Source: Mycobacterium vicinigordonae
Lineage (GTDB): Bacteria; Actinomycetota; Actinomycetes; Mycobacteriales; Mycobacteriaceae
DNA: 64,000 nt
Direction: 5' to 3'
NCBI RefSeq assembly: GCF_013466425.1
Contig: NZ_CP059165.1
Coordinates: 2,108,001-2,172,000 of the forward strand
Shown here: piece after piece, positions 26,261 to 35,037 of the stretch
Layout: each line of letters starts with the position of its first letter
How positions within the stretch are numbered: position 1 is the stretch's first letter
The notes under the pieces: generated by a model
The model's input: the letters and a program-made list of their open reading frames with translations, nothing else
What the model was told of the DNA's origin: nothing
The model's database searches: none
Made by a program: the position numbers and the translations under genes

Positions 26261-27400
26261 ATGACGATACTTCATGCTTCCGCAGAGTCGGAAACGCGGA
26301 CCCTAACCAGGGTCGGGGCGATCGCGGTCCTGGCGCTCGTGATTACGACGACATTCTTGTTGCTGGCCAAACCATTTGATAGCCGACCGCGCAACGTCAT
26401 CTCCGTCGTTATCGAGGCAGCGTATGTCGGTCACGGAGTCATCGCCGACACTCCCGTGATTATGCACGGGGTAAAGATCGGCCGTGTCGTATCCGTGGCG
26501 AACAACGCGGGAGGCGGTGTCCGGTTGCAGACAGACTTGCAGCGGGACCCGACACGCGGGCTTACCGACGCCATGGGAATTGACTACCGGCCATCAAACT
26601 ATTTCGGCGTAACGGCAATCAATATCATACCCGTGCAAGGTGGTCGCCCGCTGAAAAGCGGCATGCAGATCAAGGTCAAACCTGAAGGCAACTTCTCCCT
26701 TCAGGCATTGCTTTACCGCCTCGGGGAACTATCCAATGGCGTGTTCAATCAGCGCCTCATCAGCGTCATTGAGCGCTCGACCCGATACGTGGATGGCCTC
26801 AACCCTCTCCTCGAGACCGCGCTCATCGTAGGTAATTCGATCGCGAAGGTGCAGACAGTCAGTAGCGAGCAACTCTTGCGAAATGCGACTGGCATTAGCG
26901 TAGCGTTTCCTGGTTTTCTCAGCGCGATAATTGGCACCGGTAAGGATATCTATCACACCGGATATGCGGGTTTTAATCTAGAAGCAGTGAAAAAGAGGAA
27001 CAGATACTATCCAACATGGGATGAGAATCGAAAAAGACACCTCGAAGAGATGTATCGGATGTTTACGGAAAATCTGAGTAATGACAAATGGTTTGAGTAT
27101 TCTCACGATCAGATATTGAACATTGCAAAAACGGATCTATTTCTTCGAGTGGGGTATCTGGAGGGATCCCATATTAATGAGTTATTTCCCGTGCTTGAAA
27201 GTGTAAGGACCCTGGCCGACACGGTACCGAAAATCCTCAGTCCGGACAGTTTTGCTTACACGATCACGGAAATGCGTCGACGATTGGAGCGCATGTACGA
27301 AGGGTCGGGTGAGCAGCGCGCACTGCAGGTGCGGCTCATCTTGGACCGTGTTCCCGGGGTTGCCGCGCCTCTTGGCCTCGCGACGGGCAGTCATCAATGA
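26261..27400 (+). CDS. mceA: MceA substrate-channel protein
   Basis: About 379 residues from ATG 26261; a longer frame to 26237 overlaps yrbEB and is less likely. N-terminal anchor VGAIAVLALVITTTFLLLAK, then the MCE domain (VVIEAAYVGHGVIADTPVIM, HGVKIGRVVSV, YRPSNYFGVTAINIIPVQGG), then a helical region. Compared with typical MceA (about 400-450 residues) the tail is short. The stretch 26941-27180 (about residues 228-307) is only about 39% GC (93 of 240 bases by hand count) and codes for a Lys/Asn/Tyr-rich segment unlike its neighbours, suggesting foreign origin or relaxed evolution. The stop overlaps mceB (ATGA). Confidence 0.92.
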   Translation: MTILHASAESETRTLTRVGAIAVLALVITTTFLLLAKPFDSRPRNVISVVIEAAYVGHGVIADTPVIMHGVKIGRVVSVANNAGGGVRLQTDLQRDPTRGLTDAMGIDYRPSNYFGVTAINIIPVQGGRPLKSGMQIKVKPEGNFSLQALLYRLGELSNGVFNQRLISVIERSTRYVDGLNPLLETALIVGNSIAKVQTVSSEQLLRNATGISVAFPGFLSAIIGTGKDIYHTGYAGFNLEAVKKRNRYYPTWDENRKRHLEEMYRMFTENLSNDKWFEYSHDQILNIAKTDLFLRVGYLEGSHINELFPVLESVRTLADTVPKILSPDSFAYTITEMRRRLERMYEGSGEQRALQVRLILDRVPGVAAPLGLATGSHQ

Positions 27401-28398
27401 AAGCTAGGTCCGCGCTCTGGCGATTCGTCCTCGCCTCGATCGTCAGTTCCCTACTGCTGTTCGTGATCGCGAATGCAATCAAGCAACCCGTCGACGCAAC
27501 AACACGTACCTACAAGGCGGAATTCACCGATGTCTCGGGTCTGAGCGATGGAGCCGATGTGCGGGTCCGCGGCGTGGCCGTAGGAAAAGTCGAAGCCATC
27601 GAACTTAAACGATCAGGCGGCCGCAGTATCGCGTTAGTGCGTCTCACCATGGACAAGAGATTTAGCATCGTGCCGGTAAGTCGACTGGCAGTTAGATACC
27701 AAGCGTTGACGGGCCTGCGTTATATCGATGTGCGAAACGCCAGCGAAGGAAACTCGGGCGGAAATCTGGTAACCAATGTGCCGACCACAATGACGCAGCC
27801 CTCATTTGACATAACTGTGCTATTTAACGGGCTGCAGCCAGTTCTCGCCACGCTGAGCCCAGAGGAGATCAACAGTTTCACCGAGAATGCGTTGGCATTT
27901 CTCCAAGGCGATGGCAACGGACTCGGACCCATGCTCGATAGCATCAACAAACTATCCGCACTCGTTACTAATCGGCAGGAAGTCGTTTCCACAATCGTGA
28001 GGAACCTCGCGTCCCTGGCTGAAGACACGCAAGGTCGATCTCAATATCTAACCAAAATTTTGGATGAAGTTGAGTTGCCCATTAATCAGGTGCTACAAGT
28101 AGTGGACGAGTTCCGCAAGGCTCAAATATCCGGCCCGGCTTTCACCCGAGTGGTGATGCGTCTACTTGCGGCAATAGGAGTCAGGCCCGGGATCGACGCC
28201 AACACGGCGCTTGATCGAGCTTTCACAAACGTCTACACCAGCATCGAGGCGCTCAAGCGAACGCCAGTGATATGGGACAACATCCCACCGCCACCTGAGA
28301 ACGGTGCACCCGTGCCCTGTTCTCACGGACGGGCACAACTGCCCGAAGCCATGGATGTACTGATACAAGGTCAACGGGTGGTGCTGTGCCAGAAATAA
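27397..28398 (+). CDS. mceB: MceB substrate-channel protein
   Basis: 333 residues, start overlapping the mceA stop. N-terminal anchor FVLASIVSSLLLFVIANAI, MCE domain with TYKAEFTDVSGLSDGADVRV then RGVAVGKVEAI and AVRYQALTGLRYIDV, followed by long helices (LSPEEINSFTENALAFLQGD). The C-terminal half is close to other MceB proteins with NIPPPPENGAPVPCSHGRAQ. Forms the hexameric MCE tube with MceA-F that shuttles lipid across the periplasm. Confidence 0.93.
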   Translation: MKARSALWRFVLASIVSSLLLFVIANAIKQPVDATTRTYKAEFTDVSGLSDGADVRVRGVAVGKVEAIELKRSGGRSIALVRLTMDKRFSIVPVSRLAVRYQALTGLRYIDVRNASEGNSGGNLVTNVPTTMTQPSFDITVLFNGLQPVLATLSPEEINSFTENALAFLQGDGNGLGPMLDSINKLSALVTNRQEVVSTIVRNLASLAEDTQGRSQYLTKILDEVELPINQVLQVVDEFRKAQISGPAFTRVVMRLLAAIGVRPGIDANTALDRAFTNVYTSIEALKRTPVIWDNIPPPPENGAPVPCSHGRAQLPEAMDVLIQGQRVVLCQK

Positions 28399-29354
28399 CG
28401 CAGAGCCCAAGGTTATTGGGAGCAATCACCCTTGCCATCGTCGTCGTTGCAGCCGCGGTCGTGGGCTACGTCTACGTCCGGCCGCCGAACCACCAGATCA
28501 TTTCGTTTTATACGGACGACGCGGCATCGATCCGCCCTCAAGATACCGTCCGGATTGCCGGCATCGTGGTGGGAACCGTCGAGGGCCTGTCGCTCGAGGC
28601 CAACCACGTGCGGGTGCGGGCCAGCGTGGACAAGAACGCATTCATCGGCGATCAATCTCAAGTCCAGGTCCGCATGCTCACCGTGATTGGTGGTTACTAC
28701 ATCACCGTCATTCCGCTCGGCAATGTGCCCCTCGGCGACCGCCCCATTCCCAAGGAGCGAGTAACTACGCCCTACACATTGATACAAGCCCTTACGGGTA
28801 CAACGAAGATAACCGAAAACGTCGCACCGAAGCCGATCGAGGAGAATATCGACCAGTTGCAGCAGGGTCTGCGTGGCACCAATGTCGACTCCGTCGCGTC
28901 AGTCCTCAATGCCGGCAACGCAATCACCAGCATGCTCGAGAGGCAACGCGGGCAAATCACCGAGATTCTGCAGCTCACGGATGAGTACATTGACAGGCTG
29001 ACCAAATACCGCGAACGGCTGCAAGAATATATTCGCAAAATAGCCATTCTCGAACAGGCGCTGGTTCTGGAAGGCAAAGCTTTTGCAGACTCGATCTTAG
29101 GAATCGGGGGAGTGCTCGAGATGCTGAAGCCGGTGGTCGACCTGTATGACACGCATCGTCAAGATTTCGTCGAAAAGATCCGATCCCTTCTAGGAGAATT
29201 TCGCACAATAGTTTCACGGAATGGGCTGGTCGTACGGCTACTTGGTCGAGTACACGACAGGATGGAGCGTGCATTAGATAGACAGAACAACTTCGTTCGC
29301 CCCGAGCTGCTGGCGACAGACATCTGCATCCCGACGCACGGGAGCCCGTGCTGA
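28386..29354 (+). CDS. mceC: MceC substrate-channel protein
   Basis: 322 residues from GTG 28386, overlapping the mceB end by 13 bases. Anchor LGAITLAIVVVAAAVVGYVY, MCE domain FYTDDAASIRPQDTVRIAGI, VVGTVEGLSLEANHVRVRAS, then VQVRMLTVIGGYYITVIPLG; helical tail to the C-terminus. Many MceC proteins carry a long Pro-rich tail (500 residues or more); this one lacks it. Confidence 0.92.
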   Translation: MPEITQSPRLLGAITLAIVVVAAAVVGYVYVRPPNHQIISFYTDDAASIRPQDTVRIAGIVVGTVEGLSLEANHVRVRASVDKNAFIGDQSQVQVRMLTVIGGYYITVIPLGNVPLGDRPIPKERVTTPYTLIQALTGTTKITENVAPKPIEENIDQLQQGLRGTNVDSVASVLNAGNAITSMLERQRGQITEILQLTDEYIDRLTKYRERLQEYIRKIAILEQALVLEGKAFADSILGIGGVLEMLKPVVDLYDTHRQDFVEKIRSLLGEFRTIVSRNGLVVRLLGRVHDRMERALDRQNNFVRPELLATDICIPTHGSPC

Positions 29355-30448
29355 TGTTTGGCATCTCAACGGCTTATGCGCGAAAGGCTATTGGGTGCAT
29401 TGCCGTCGCGGTGGTAGCCGCTTGCGGCACCTCATGCGGGGCCGAGCCGCGGCGTCACGCTATTCAATACTGCGCAATCATGTCGGACAGTGTCGGACTC
29501 TACACCGGAAATCCCGTAACCCAGATGGGTTACAAGATCGGCACCGTCGACAAAATTACCCCTGAAGAAACGGGTGTTCAGGTCGCATTTTCGATAAACG
29601 TAGACCGGCCGATACCGCGCGATGTCATGGCAGTGACGCGGTCGACATCAATTCTTGCCGATCGTGCGCTCGAACTCCTGGGGAACTACTCCTCAGGTCC
29701 GCGACTGGCGGCACATGAGTGCATACCCCGCAGTCGGACGGCCACGCCGCTGAGCATCTCGCAGGTGATCGGAGCGGCAACAAACTTCGTCAACGGTGTT
29801 AACCCGCACGGTTCCACCAACATCCAAGATGCACTCCGCGGTGTCGATGAGGCAGCTAAGGGCAACGGGGCGAATCTAAACAAGTTACTGATCACGTCGT
29901 CGTCCCTTCTGGATAATCCCGACCAAGCGATTGCAGACGTCGGCTCGATCGTGCGAAACGTAGTCCAGTTGACAGAAATGTTGAAGCAATCCCGGCCTCC
30001 GCTGAAAGAGATACTGCTCGAACTAAAAGAAACCACTCCGTATCTGGTGAACACCCTCGCTGGTACATCCGGTCTCGTCGAGCCAATCGGCGATCTCGTC
30101 TTCCTGGCCTCCCAACTGGAAGTCGAACTCGGTGACGAGATCCAACTCGGACTAGACACCGCCGGAGACGCGCTACGACACTTAAGCCCGCACTACAAGG
30201 GCATCGCGAACCTTCTCAACCCGGTTCCGAGATTCATCAATACCTTTTCGTCTTATGTCAACAATCATGAGTTCGATGCGATCGCGTGGAGCCCACCGAT
30301 ATTTCGTATCAGCACTCCGAACGGACTGGCCCTGTGTGGGGCGATGAATGCATCGATGCCGGGCAGTTGCGCGGATGTTAACGGCCAACCACATGCCGTG
30401 GACGTCGCGCTCCTGCAGTACGTGTTAACGGAGGTTCAGAGACGATGA
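29348..30448 (+). CDS. mceD: MceD substrate-channel protein with a lipobox-like signal
   Basis: 366 residues from GTG 29348. N-terminus AIGCIAVAVVAACGTSCGAE has a possible lipobox VAAC (Cys26); a second Cys30 follows. MCE domain YCAIMSDSVGLYTGNPVTQM then GYKIGTVDKITPEETGVQVA and TSILADRALELLG. Position is D in the A-F order, which is normally not a lipoprotein, while the next gene is the expected lipoprotein E. Shorter than typical MceD because the disordered tail is absent. The stop overlaps mceE. Confidence 0.88.
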   Translation: MLMFGISTAYARKAIGCIAVAVVAACGTSCGAEPRRHAIQYCAIMSDSVGLYTGNPVTQMGYKIGTVDKITPEETGVQVAFSINVDRPIPRDVMAVTRSTSILADRALELLGNYSSGPRLAAHECIPRSRTATPLSISQVIGAATNFVNGVNPHGSTNIQDALRGVDEAAKGNGANLNKLLITSSSLLDNPDQAIADVGSIVRNVVQLTEMLKQSRPPLKEILLELKETTPYLVNTLAGTSGLVEPIGDLVFLASQLEVELGDEIQLGLDTAGDALRHLSPHYKGIANLLNPVPRFINTFSSYVNNHEFDAIAWSPPIFRISTPNGLALCGAMNASMPGSCADVNGQPHAVDVALLQYVLTEVQRR

Positions 30449-31443
30449 GAAGCAGAGCCCGCTCAGCGCTAGCAATGGCAGTCGCGGCCGTACTGCTGTT
30501 GTCGTCATGCGCCTCGCTCAACGTTAATGCGATACCGATTCCCGGCAACAGCTACAGCCACGGATACGACATCATTATCGAATTCGAGAACATCCTCAAT
30601 TTGCCTGACCGCGCAAAGGTAGTGATGGACGGCACCAAAGTGGGTGTGGTTAAAGGCGTAGCCCTTACATCCCACGGGGTTGATGTCACAGCACGTATTG
30701 ATAGCGGGGTCGCCGTTCCGTCGGACATCCATTCAGTGATGCAGCAGGCTACTGTCCTCGGCGACACCTACATTGCACTCGAAGCCGCACTGGATGCGTT
30801 ACCCACTGCGCCACCGTTGAGGGCCGGTGGGCGGATCCCTGCCGCGCACACCACGTCTCCGCCGCAGCTGGAAGACACCCTTGCCAACATGGCAAATTTT
30901 GTCGGCAGCGGTGCGATTCAGCGAGCGCAAAACACGTTGATTAAGATCAATAGAATTACCCCGCCTCGACCGGAAATCCGTGCGATGGCGTCGCGTGTAG
31001 CGTTGGACTTATCTGACGTGTCAAAAAACATCGACGATGTCGACCTGTGGCTTAGGGGAGTGTCCGAAACCGCTAATGTGCTGGAAGCCAATGCTCCAGA
31101 GCTGGGGCGCTGGTTTACCCCGCAGGGTGTGACGGATTTTCATCACAACTTCATTCTGTCGCACTATCTCGCGCCGATTGTGCCAACGCTCGGGACGATC
31201 TACTACAACGGATACTGGCTCACGCCGGCACTAACGGCGCTTGCTGATTCCGCCGAAGCTTTCCAGCATTCTAAATGGGCTTTCGACGAAGAAGTGCCCC
31301 GCTGGCAGCATTTATTCACGGACTACTTCCTGCCGGAGCGGCGATATCCAGCGATCAACATCACGTCGATCAAGGGCCCGGACGGACGGGAACTATCTGG
31401 CAACATCCAAGAGGTCCTGCGGATGATCGGGGCGATGCCGTGA
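30445..31443 (+). CDS. mceE: MceE lipoprotein
   Basis: 332 residues. Clear lipoprotein signal ALAMAVAAVLLLSSCASLNV with lipobox LSSC (Cys22), as in the Lpr-type MceE proteins. MCE domain IIIEFENILNLPDRAKVVMD, then GTKVGVVKGVALTSHGVDVT and ATVLGDTYIALEAAL. Helical tail and LERYP-like C-terminal region (FLPERRYPAINITSIKGPDG). ATGA overlap with mceD and GTGA overlap with mceF. Confidence 0.92.
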   Translation: MRSRARSALAMAVAAVLLLSSCASLNVNAIPIPGNSYSHGYDIIIEFENILNLPDRAKVVMDGTKVGVVKGVALTSHGVDVTARIDSGVAVPSDIHSVMQQATVLGDTYIALEAALDALPTAPPLRAGGRIPAAHTTSPPQLEDTLANMANFVGSGAIQRAQNTLIKINRITPPRPEIRAMASRVALDLSDVSKNIDDVDLWLRGVSETANVLEANAPELGRWFTPQGVTDFHHNFILSHYLAPIVPTLGTIYYNGYWLTPALTALADSAEAFQHSKWAFDEEVPRWQHLFTDYFLPERRYPAINITSIKGPDGRELSGNIQEVLRMIGAMP

Positions 31444-32399
31444 CACGGAAATCGGCAACCGTCATTGCTTCATTCGCCGCGTTTATAGCGATGATCGCTG
31501 TGTTCGTGGCATACCTTGCTTCGCTGGGACTTCGTGTAGCCCCGCCGACGAACCGTACAACGCTCTCGATGGCGGTGGCCGACACAAATAACCTGGTCGC
31601 CGGTTCCAGTGTGTTGCTCCGCGGCGTGCCGGTCGGAAAGGTAACTTCTATCGACGCCTCGGTGGCAACCGCGAACGTCCACTTCTATGTCGCAGATCAA
31701 TACAAAATCCCCGTCGACAGTGACGTCCGGCTTGAGAACCTCTCCGCGCTCGGCGAGTCCTACATTGAACTGGAGCCGCGAAGTTACGGCGGCCCCTTCT
31801 TTCGTGACGGGCAGCGTATTAAATCAGAGGCGGTAAAACAACCTCCCTCGATCACTGAACTTGCAACCAGTGTCGTGCGCGTCCTGAACCAGCTGGACCC
31901 CAAACAGCTTGGTCGCGTCGTCGGCGAGGCTGACGCGGCGCTCCCCGACCCCGCGGCGGTGCTGCCCAACCTGGCGCGCGCCAGTCTGTTAACCCGCAAC
32001 ACCGTCGCCGGTTTCAAGGGTCAGGGCGCAGAACTGCTCGACAATTTCCAGGTACTGCTACGCAATGCCGGCTTTGTGGGTCCCGCACTTGCCGAAGCGG
32101 CCCCGCCCGTGCGCGATCTCGGGCCGGTATTCAACATCGTTTGGAGCCACTCCCTCGAAGAGCTCTTGATGAGCATCTATCCCGCAACGGTTACGCAATT
32201 GGCCGACCTGGTCAGCCGGATTCAGAAGTTCTTGGACGACCGCGGGACCGACTTGAAGGTGTTAGGTGAAGCGACATCGTCGAACGTGGTGTTGATTGCG
32301 AACGCCTTGAAAAACTTGGACAGCAGCCAGATTCTGAGCAATCTGCTGGCGACGGTGCCCGAGGATGGCGCCGTCGAGCTGCATGTGCCGATTCCGTAA
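31440..32399 (+). CDS. mceF: MceF substrate-channel protein
   Basis: 319 residues from GTG 31440, overlapping the mceE stop; the frame extends upstream but without a reason to start there. Anchor SFAAFIAMIAVFVAYLASLG, MCE domain LSMAVADTNNLVAGSSVLLR, GVPVGKVTSIDASVATANVH, then VRLENLSALGESYIELEPRS. Helical C-terminal part (LADLVSRIQKFLDDRGTDLK). The last of six mce genes; an Mce-associated gene follows after about 45 bases. Confidence 0.92.
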   Translation: MTRKSATVIASFAAFIAMIAVFVAYLASLGLRVAPPTNRTTLSMAVADTNNLVAGSSVLLRGVPVGKVTSIDASVATANVHFYVADQYKIPVDSDVRLENLSALGESYIELEPRSYGGPFFRDGQRIKSEAVKQPPSITELATSVVRVLNQLDPKQLGRVVGEADAALPDPAAVLPNLARASLLTRNTVAGFKGQGAELLDNFQVLLRNAGFVGPALAEAAPPVRDLGPVFNIVWSHSLEELLMSIYPATVTQLADLVSRIQKFLDDRGTDLKVLGEATSSNVVLIANALKNLDSSQILSNLLATVPEDGAVELHVPIP

Positions 32400-32446
32400 A
32401 ATTAGAGAGGGCCAAAGAGGTGATGAAAACCAAGGAAGGTGTCAGC

Positions 32447-33235
32447 ATGGCTGACGAGGGGGAAAGGCTCGAGCCAGCCGATCTGGAGGGCACTGCGTCG
32501 TCGGGAACGGTTGCAGAGCGGGAAAGCCGCGATGGCGGAAAGGCTGACATCACCAAGTCCGGTAATGCTGATGCAGCCACTGACGAGCCGGAAACCGTTG
32601 TCGTGCAGAACAAGTCCGATAGTGGAACGGCCAAAGCCACTGACTCCGCTGCCGCTGATGATGCCGCTGATGATTCTGCGGTCGACCGGAAGAAGGCCGG
32701 CAAGGCAGAGGCTCGGCGCATATCGGTGTCGGTTCGAACGCTGCTGGTGGCGACGCTGGTTTCCGCTCTGGTGGCGTCAGTGGGGGTATTGGTGTGGTTA
32801 TATCTCGGCGAACGGGCAAAGCTCGACGAACAAGCACGGCAAGTCGCCAACAACAGCCACGCTGAGCGGATTGCACTCGACTACGCGGTTAACGCTGCAA
32901 AAATAGATGCCAGAGACCTGGACGTCTGGAAAAAGAACCTGGTGAAAGGCACAACGCCTGAGCTGAAGACTAAGCTCGATGAAGCCGGGAGGTCGATGGA
33001 GCAGATTTTGACTCCGCTGCAATGGAATTCAACCGCGATCCCGCTCGCCGCTAAGGTGCGGTCAAATGCCAACGGCATCTACATTGTCGATACCTTTGTA
33101 GGGGTTGAAACAAAGACAGTGCAAGCTCCAGACGGTCTGCAGTCGACCGCCACCTATGGCATTACCATTGACAGCAACCATGATTGGCAGATAAGTGATG
33201 TTGGCGGAATCGGTTCGGTCGTCGGGCAGAAGTAG
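32447..33235 (+). CDS. Mce-associated membrane protein
   Basis: About 262 residues from ATG 32447, chosen for AAGGAAGG 7 bases upstream; GTG 32420 and ATG 32423 are longer options. A 90-residue acidic, disordered N-terminus (Asp/Ala/Lys-rich) leads to one membrane helix ATLVSALVASVGVLVWLYLG and a periplasmic domain ALDYAVNAAKIDARDLDVWK, then AAKVRSNANGIYIVDTFVGV. This is the standard layout of Mam proteins, which stabilise Mce complexes. It shares the mce operon. Confidence 0.88.
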   Translation: MADEGERLEPADLEGTASSGTVAERESRDGGKADITKSGNADAATDEPETVVVQNKSDSGTAKATDSAAADDAADDSAVDRKKAGKAEARRISVSVRTLLVATLVSALVASVGVLVWLYLGERAKLDEQARQVANNSHAERIALDYAVNAAKIDARDLDVWKKNLVKGTTPELKTKLDEAGRSMEQILTPLQWNSTAIPLAAKVRSNANGIYIVDTFVGVETKTVQAPDGLQSTATYGITIDSNHDWQISDVGGIGSVVGQK

Positions 33236-33818
33236 AAATCGACGGCCTGCTACCAGAGTTGTGGCGCGCGCCGTCGTAAGCACACTGGTAACTACCATCG
33301 CGGCAGTCACCTGTTCGCCGGTATCGGCCGCCGAGCCACCGTCGAATCTGCAGTCGTCACTGGACGCTGCGCGAGCTGAGTATGGCTGCGCGCCATTGCA
33401 ACTCGATCCTGTTCTGAACAATGTAAGTCATCGCATAGCCGGCGAAAATGCCGACTATGTCACCCACAGCCCGCGGTCTAGGACATTGCCCACCTCCGGG
33501 GAAATCCCTTTGATGGCGACCGGGACCGAAGGACTGCTGCAGGTCCTGCGAGAAGCGGGCTACAACACAAACAGGGCCCGATTACTGATCGGCTATGGCG
33601 ATGACACTATGGGCGGCGACGGCGATAAGAATGCCAAAGCAGTCCAATCGGCGACAGTGGAAGGTAAGGCGCTCGGTGCTCTTTCTGACTGCTCCTACAC
33701 GAAGTACGGGGCCGGTGCTGTGGACAACGTGGATACCAGCCAGGGATGGCCATCGATGCCGGCTAGAACCTTCTCCCTGATATCCGTGGTTGTGGCTGGC
33801 GCTTCCGGAACGCCCTAA
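33195..33818 (+). CDS. exported protein with CAP-like start
   Basis: 207 residues, overlapping the previous gene by 41 bases if it starts at GTG 33195; GTG 33261 is an alternative. Signal region VVSTLVTTIAAVTCSPVSAA, then NLQSSLDAARAEYGCAPLQL and VLNNVSHRIAGENADYVTHS, resembling the first helices of SCP/CAP secreted proteins, though the metal-site residues of that family are not evident. Two further conserved-looking Cys (DCSYTKYG). Downstream of the mce operon in the same direction, so possibly in the same transcript. Function unknown. Confidence 0.65.
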   Translation: MMLAESVRSSGRSRNRRPATRVVARAVVSTLVTTIAAVTCSPVSAAEPPSNLQSSLDAARAEYGCAPLQLDPVLNNVSHRIAGENADYVTHSPRSRTLPTSGEIPLMATGTEGLLQVLREAGYNTNRARLLIGYGDDTMGGDGDKNAKAVQSATVEGKALGALSDCSYTKYGAGAVDNVDTSQGWPSMPARTFSLISVVVAGASGTP

Positions 33819-33841
33819 GCGCACGTCCACGGGGCGTGCTT
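33819..33841. terminator. possible hairpin between convergent genes
   Basis: Short stem GCACG (33821-33825) / CGTGC (33835-33839) in the 38-base convergent gap. No U-tract, as often in mycobacteria. Weak support. Confidence 0.25.
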
Positions 33842-33856
33842 CGCAGCGTTCTGGCC

Positions 33857-34726
33857 TCAAAGCTGCAGTGGCGGAAGGTTGGCGCGCGAAACGGGAGCGA
33901 ACAACGGCCCTGCCTCTACCGAAATCGGGAGTTCACCGGAGCCGAAGAAGAAGATCACCGCGTCGTCGGTAATGGCGAAGTTCTGGTAGTGGGACGGATC
34001 TTGCCAAACGGCTGCCGGCGCCAACTTGAACTTCCGATCCAGTTGCTGCCGCTCCAGCTCCGTCTTCACCGCAGGGTAGATCGAGGTCATGGGATTCGTG
34101 CCAGGCGCAAATAAGGTATCGAATGTCACGGGTCGGTTGTGGTCATAGTCGAAAGTGAACGACTTGAATTTGGTTCCCAGGACAGTGTTCGGATCCATGG
34201 ACCTGTTGATCTTGAGCACCAGCGTTTGCGTACCGTGCCACGGCTGACCGAGTTCTGAGTAAGAGCGAATCGGCTGCCCGGATCTGTAGTGGTCGTACCT
34301 GACGGTCAACTGGTATGGCAGCCCCCGTGCCCCCGGAGACTGAGCCGCCCTGACGAATTGATCGCGAGTCTGGGTCACGAAGTCGAGCACAGGTCGGCTA
34401 TCGGGATAGTCAGTCCTGAAGCGAAGATCTGAAGAGTAGGTAGGAGTTTCTTCGTAGATGCGGCAAACATTGCCCGACTGAACGTTACCGCCCATCGCCA
34501 AGCATTCGCGTTGATCGGCACTAGCGACGCCGGTAGACATATCTCCTGTCGAGACGATGACCGAAGCGCAGAAGGCGAGTGCACGCAGCGTTGCCAATGT
34601 TCGCTTGATCCGAGCGCCGCCATTAGATTTTGCCGGCGTCGCAGTGTTGCTCTGGCGGCTGCGGCTGGGCACCTCTGGTCGCATATCCGAGATCGTCGGA
34701 GTCGAGTAAGTTACCGCTGCTTTCAT
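33857..34726 (-). CDS. MPT64-like secreted protein (DUF3298/RsiV-type)
   Basis: 289 residues. After a long basic N-terminus and export segment LATLRALAFCASVIVSTGDM, the mature part matches the MPT64 family in order: CLAMGGNVQSGNVC (the disulfide pair), RFRTDYPDSRPVLDFVTQTR, FKSFTFDYDHNRPVTFDTLF and SHYQNFAITDDAVIFFFGSGE. MPT64 (Rv1980c) is a secreted immunogenic protein in M. tuberculosis, encoded not far from mce3. Here it is convergent with the mce operon and has island J in front of it. The start is ATG 34726 (AAAGAGG upstream); the true signal peptide may begin later. Function in lipid biology is unknown. Confidence 0.85.
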   Translation of the reverse strand: MKAAVTYSTPTISDMRPEVPSRSRQSNTATPAKSNGGARIKRTLATLRALAFCASVIVSTGDMSTGVASADQRECLAMGGNVQSGNVCRIYEETPTYSSDLRFRTDYPDSRPVLDFVTQTRDQFVRAAQSPGARGLPYQLTVRYDHYRSGQPIRSYSELGQPWHGTQTLVLKINRSMDPNTVLGTKFKSFTFDYDHNRPVTFDTLFAPGTNPMTSIYPAVKTELERQQLDRKFKLAPAAVWQDPSHYQNFAITDDAVIFFFGSGELPISVEAGPLFAPVSRANLPPLQL

Positions 34727-34780
34727 AGCGATGCCTCTTTCCGTTCATTGTCTGGCTCGTGGCAATCCTAGCCGGGAAAC

Positions 34781-34803
34781 GCTAAACGGACTAACTGTTT
34801 AGC
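34781..34803. promoter_or_regulatory. operator dyad island J
   Basis: Perfect inverted repeat GCTAAAC-N9-GTTTAGC, with the spacer completing the TAAACAGTTA core on the minus strand. It sits 54 bases before the MPT64-like start and upstream of the divergent WD40 gene. The clearest member of the island set. Confidence 0.7.
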
Positions 34804-35037
34804 TATTTAACTCATCCATAACCCCTGGGCATCCGCCGTCATGAGCAGATCCATCCATGGCCGCGGTTGAGGCCCAGCATCGACGACCGCAGCGGCGTTG
34901 CTGTAGCTTGCGGTCGCAGCCGAGCGGTAGCGCTTCGAATTCGCTTTTTGGCTGGACGTCACAGCGCCGATCACGAGATTTTCAGTTTTCCTGCTACGCA
35001 GGCGCCTAACCCTAATCAGGCACCTAAACTGAACGCC

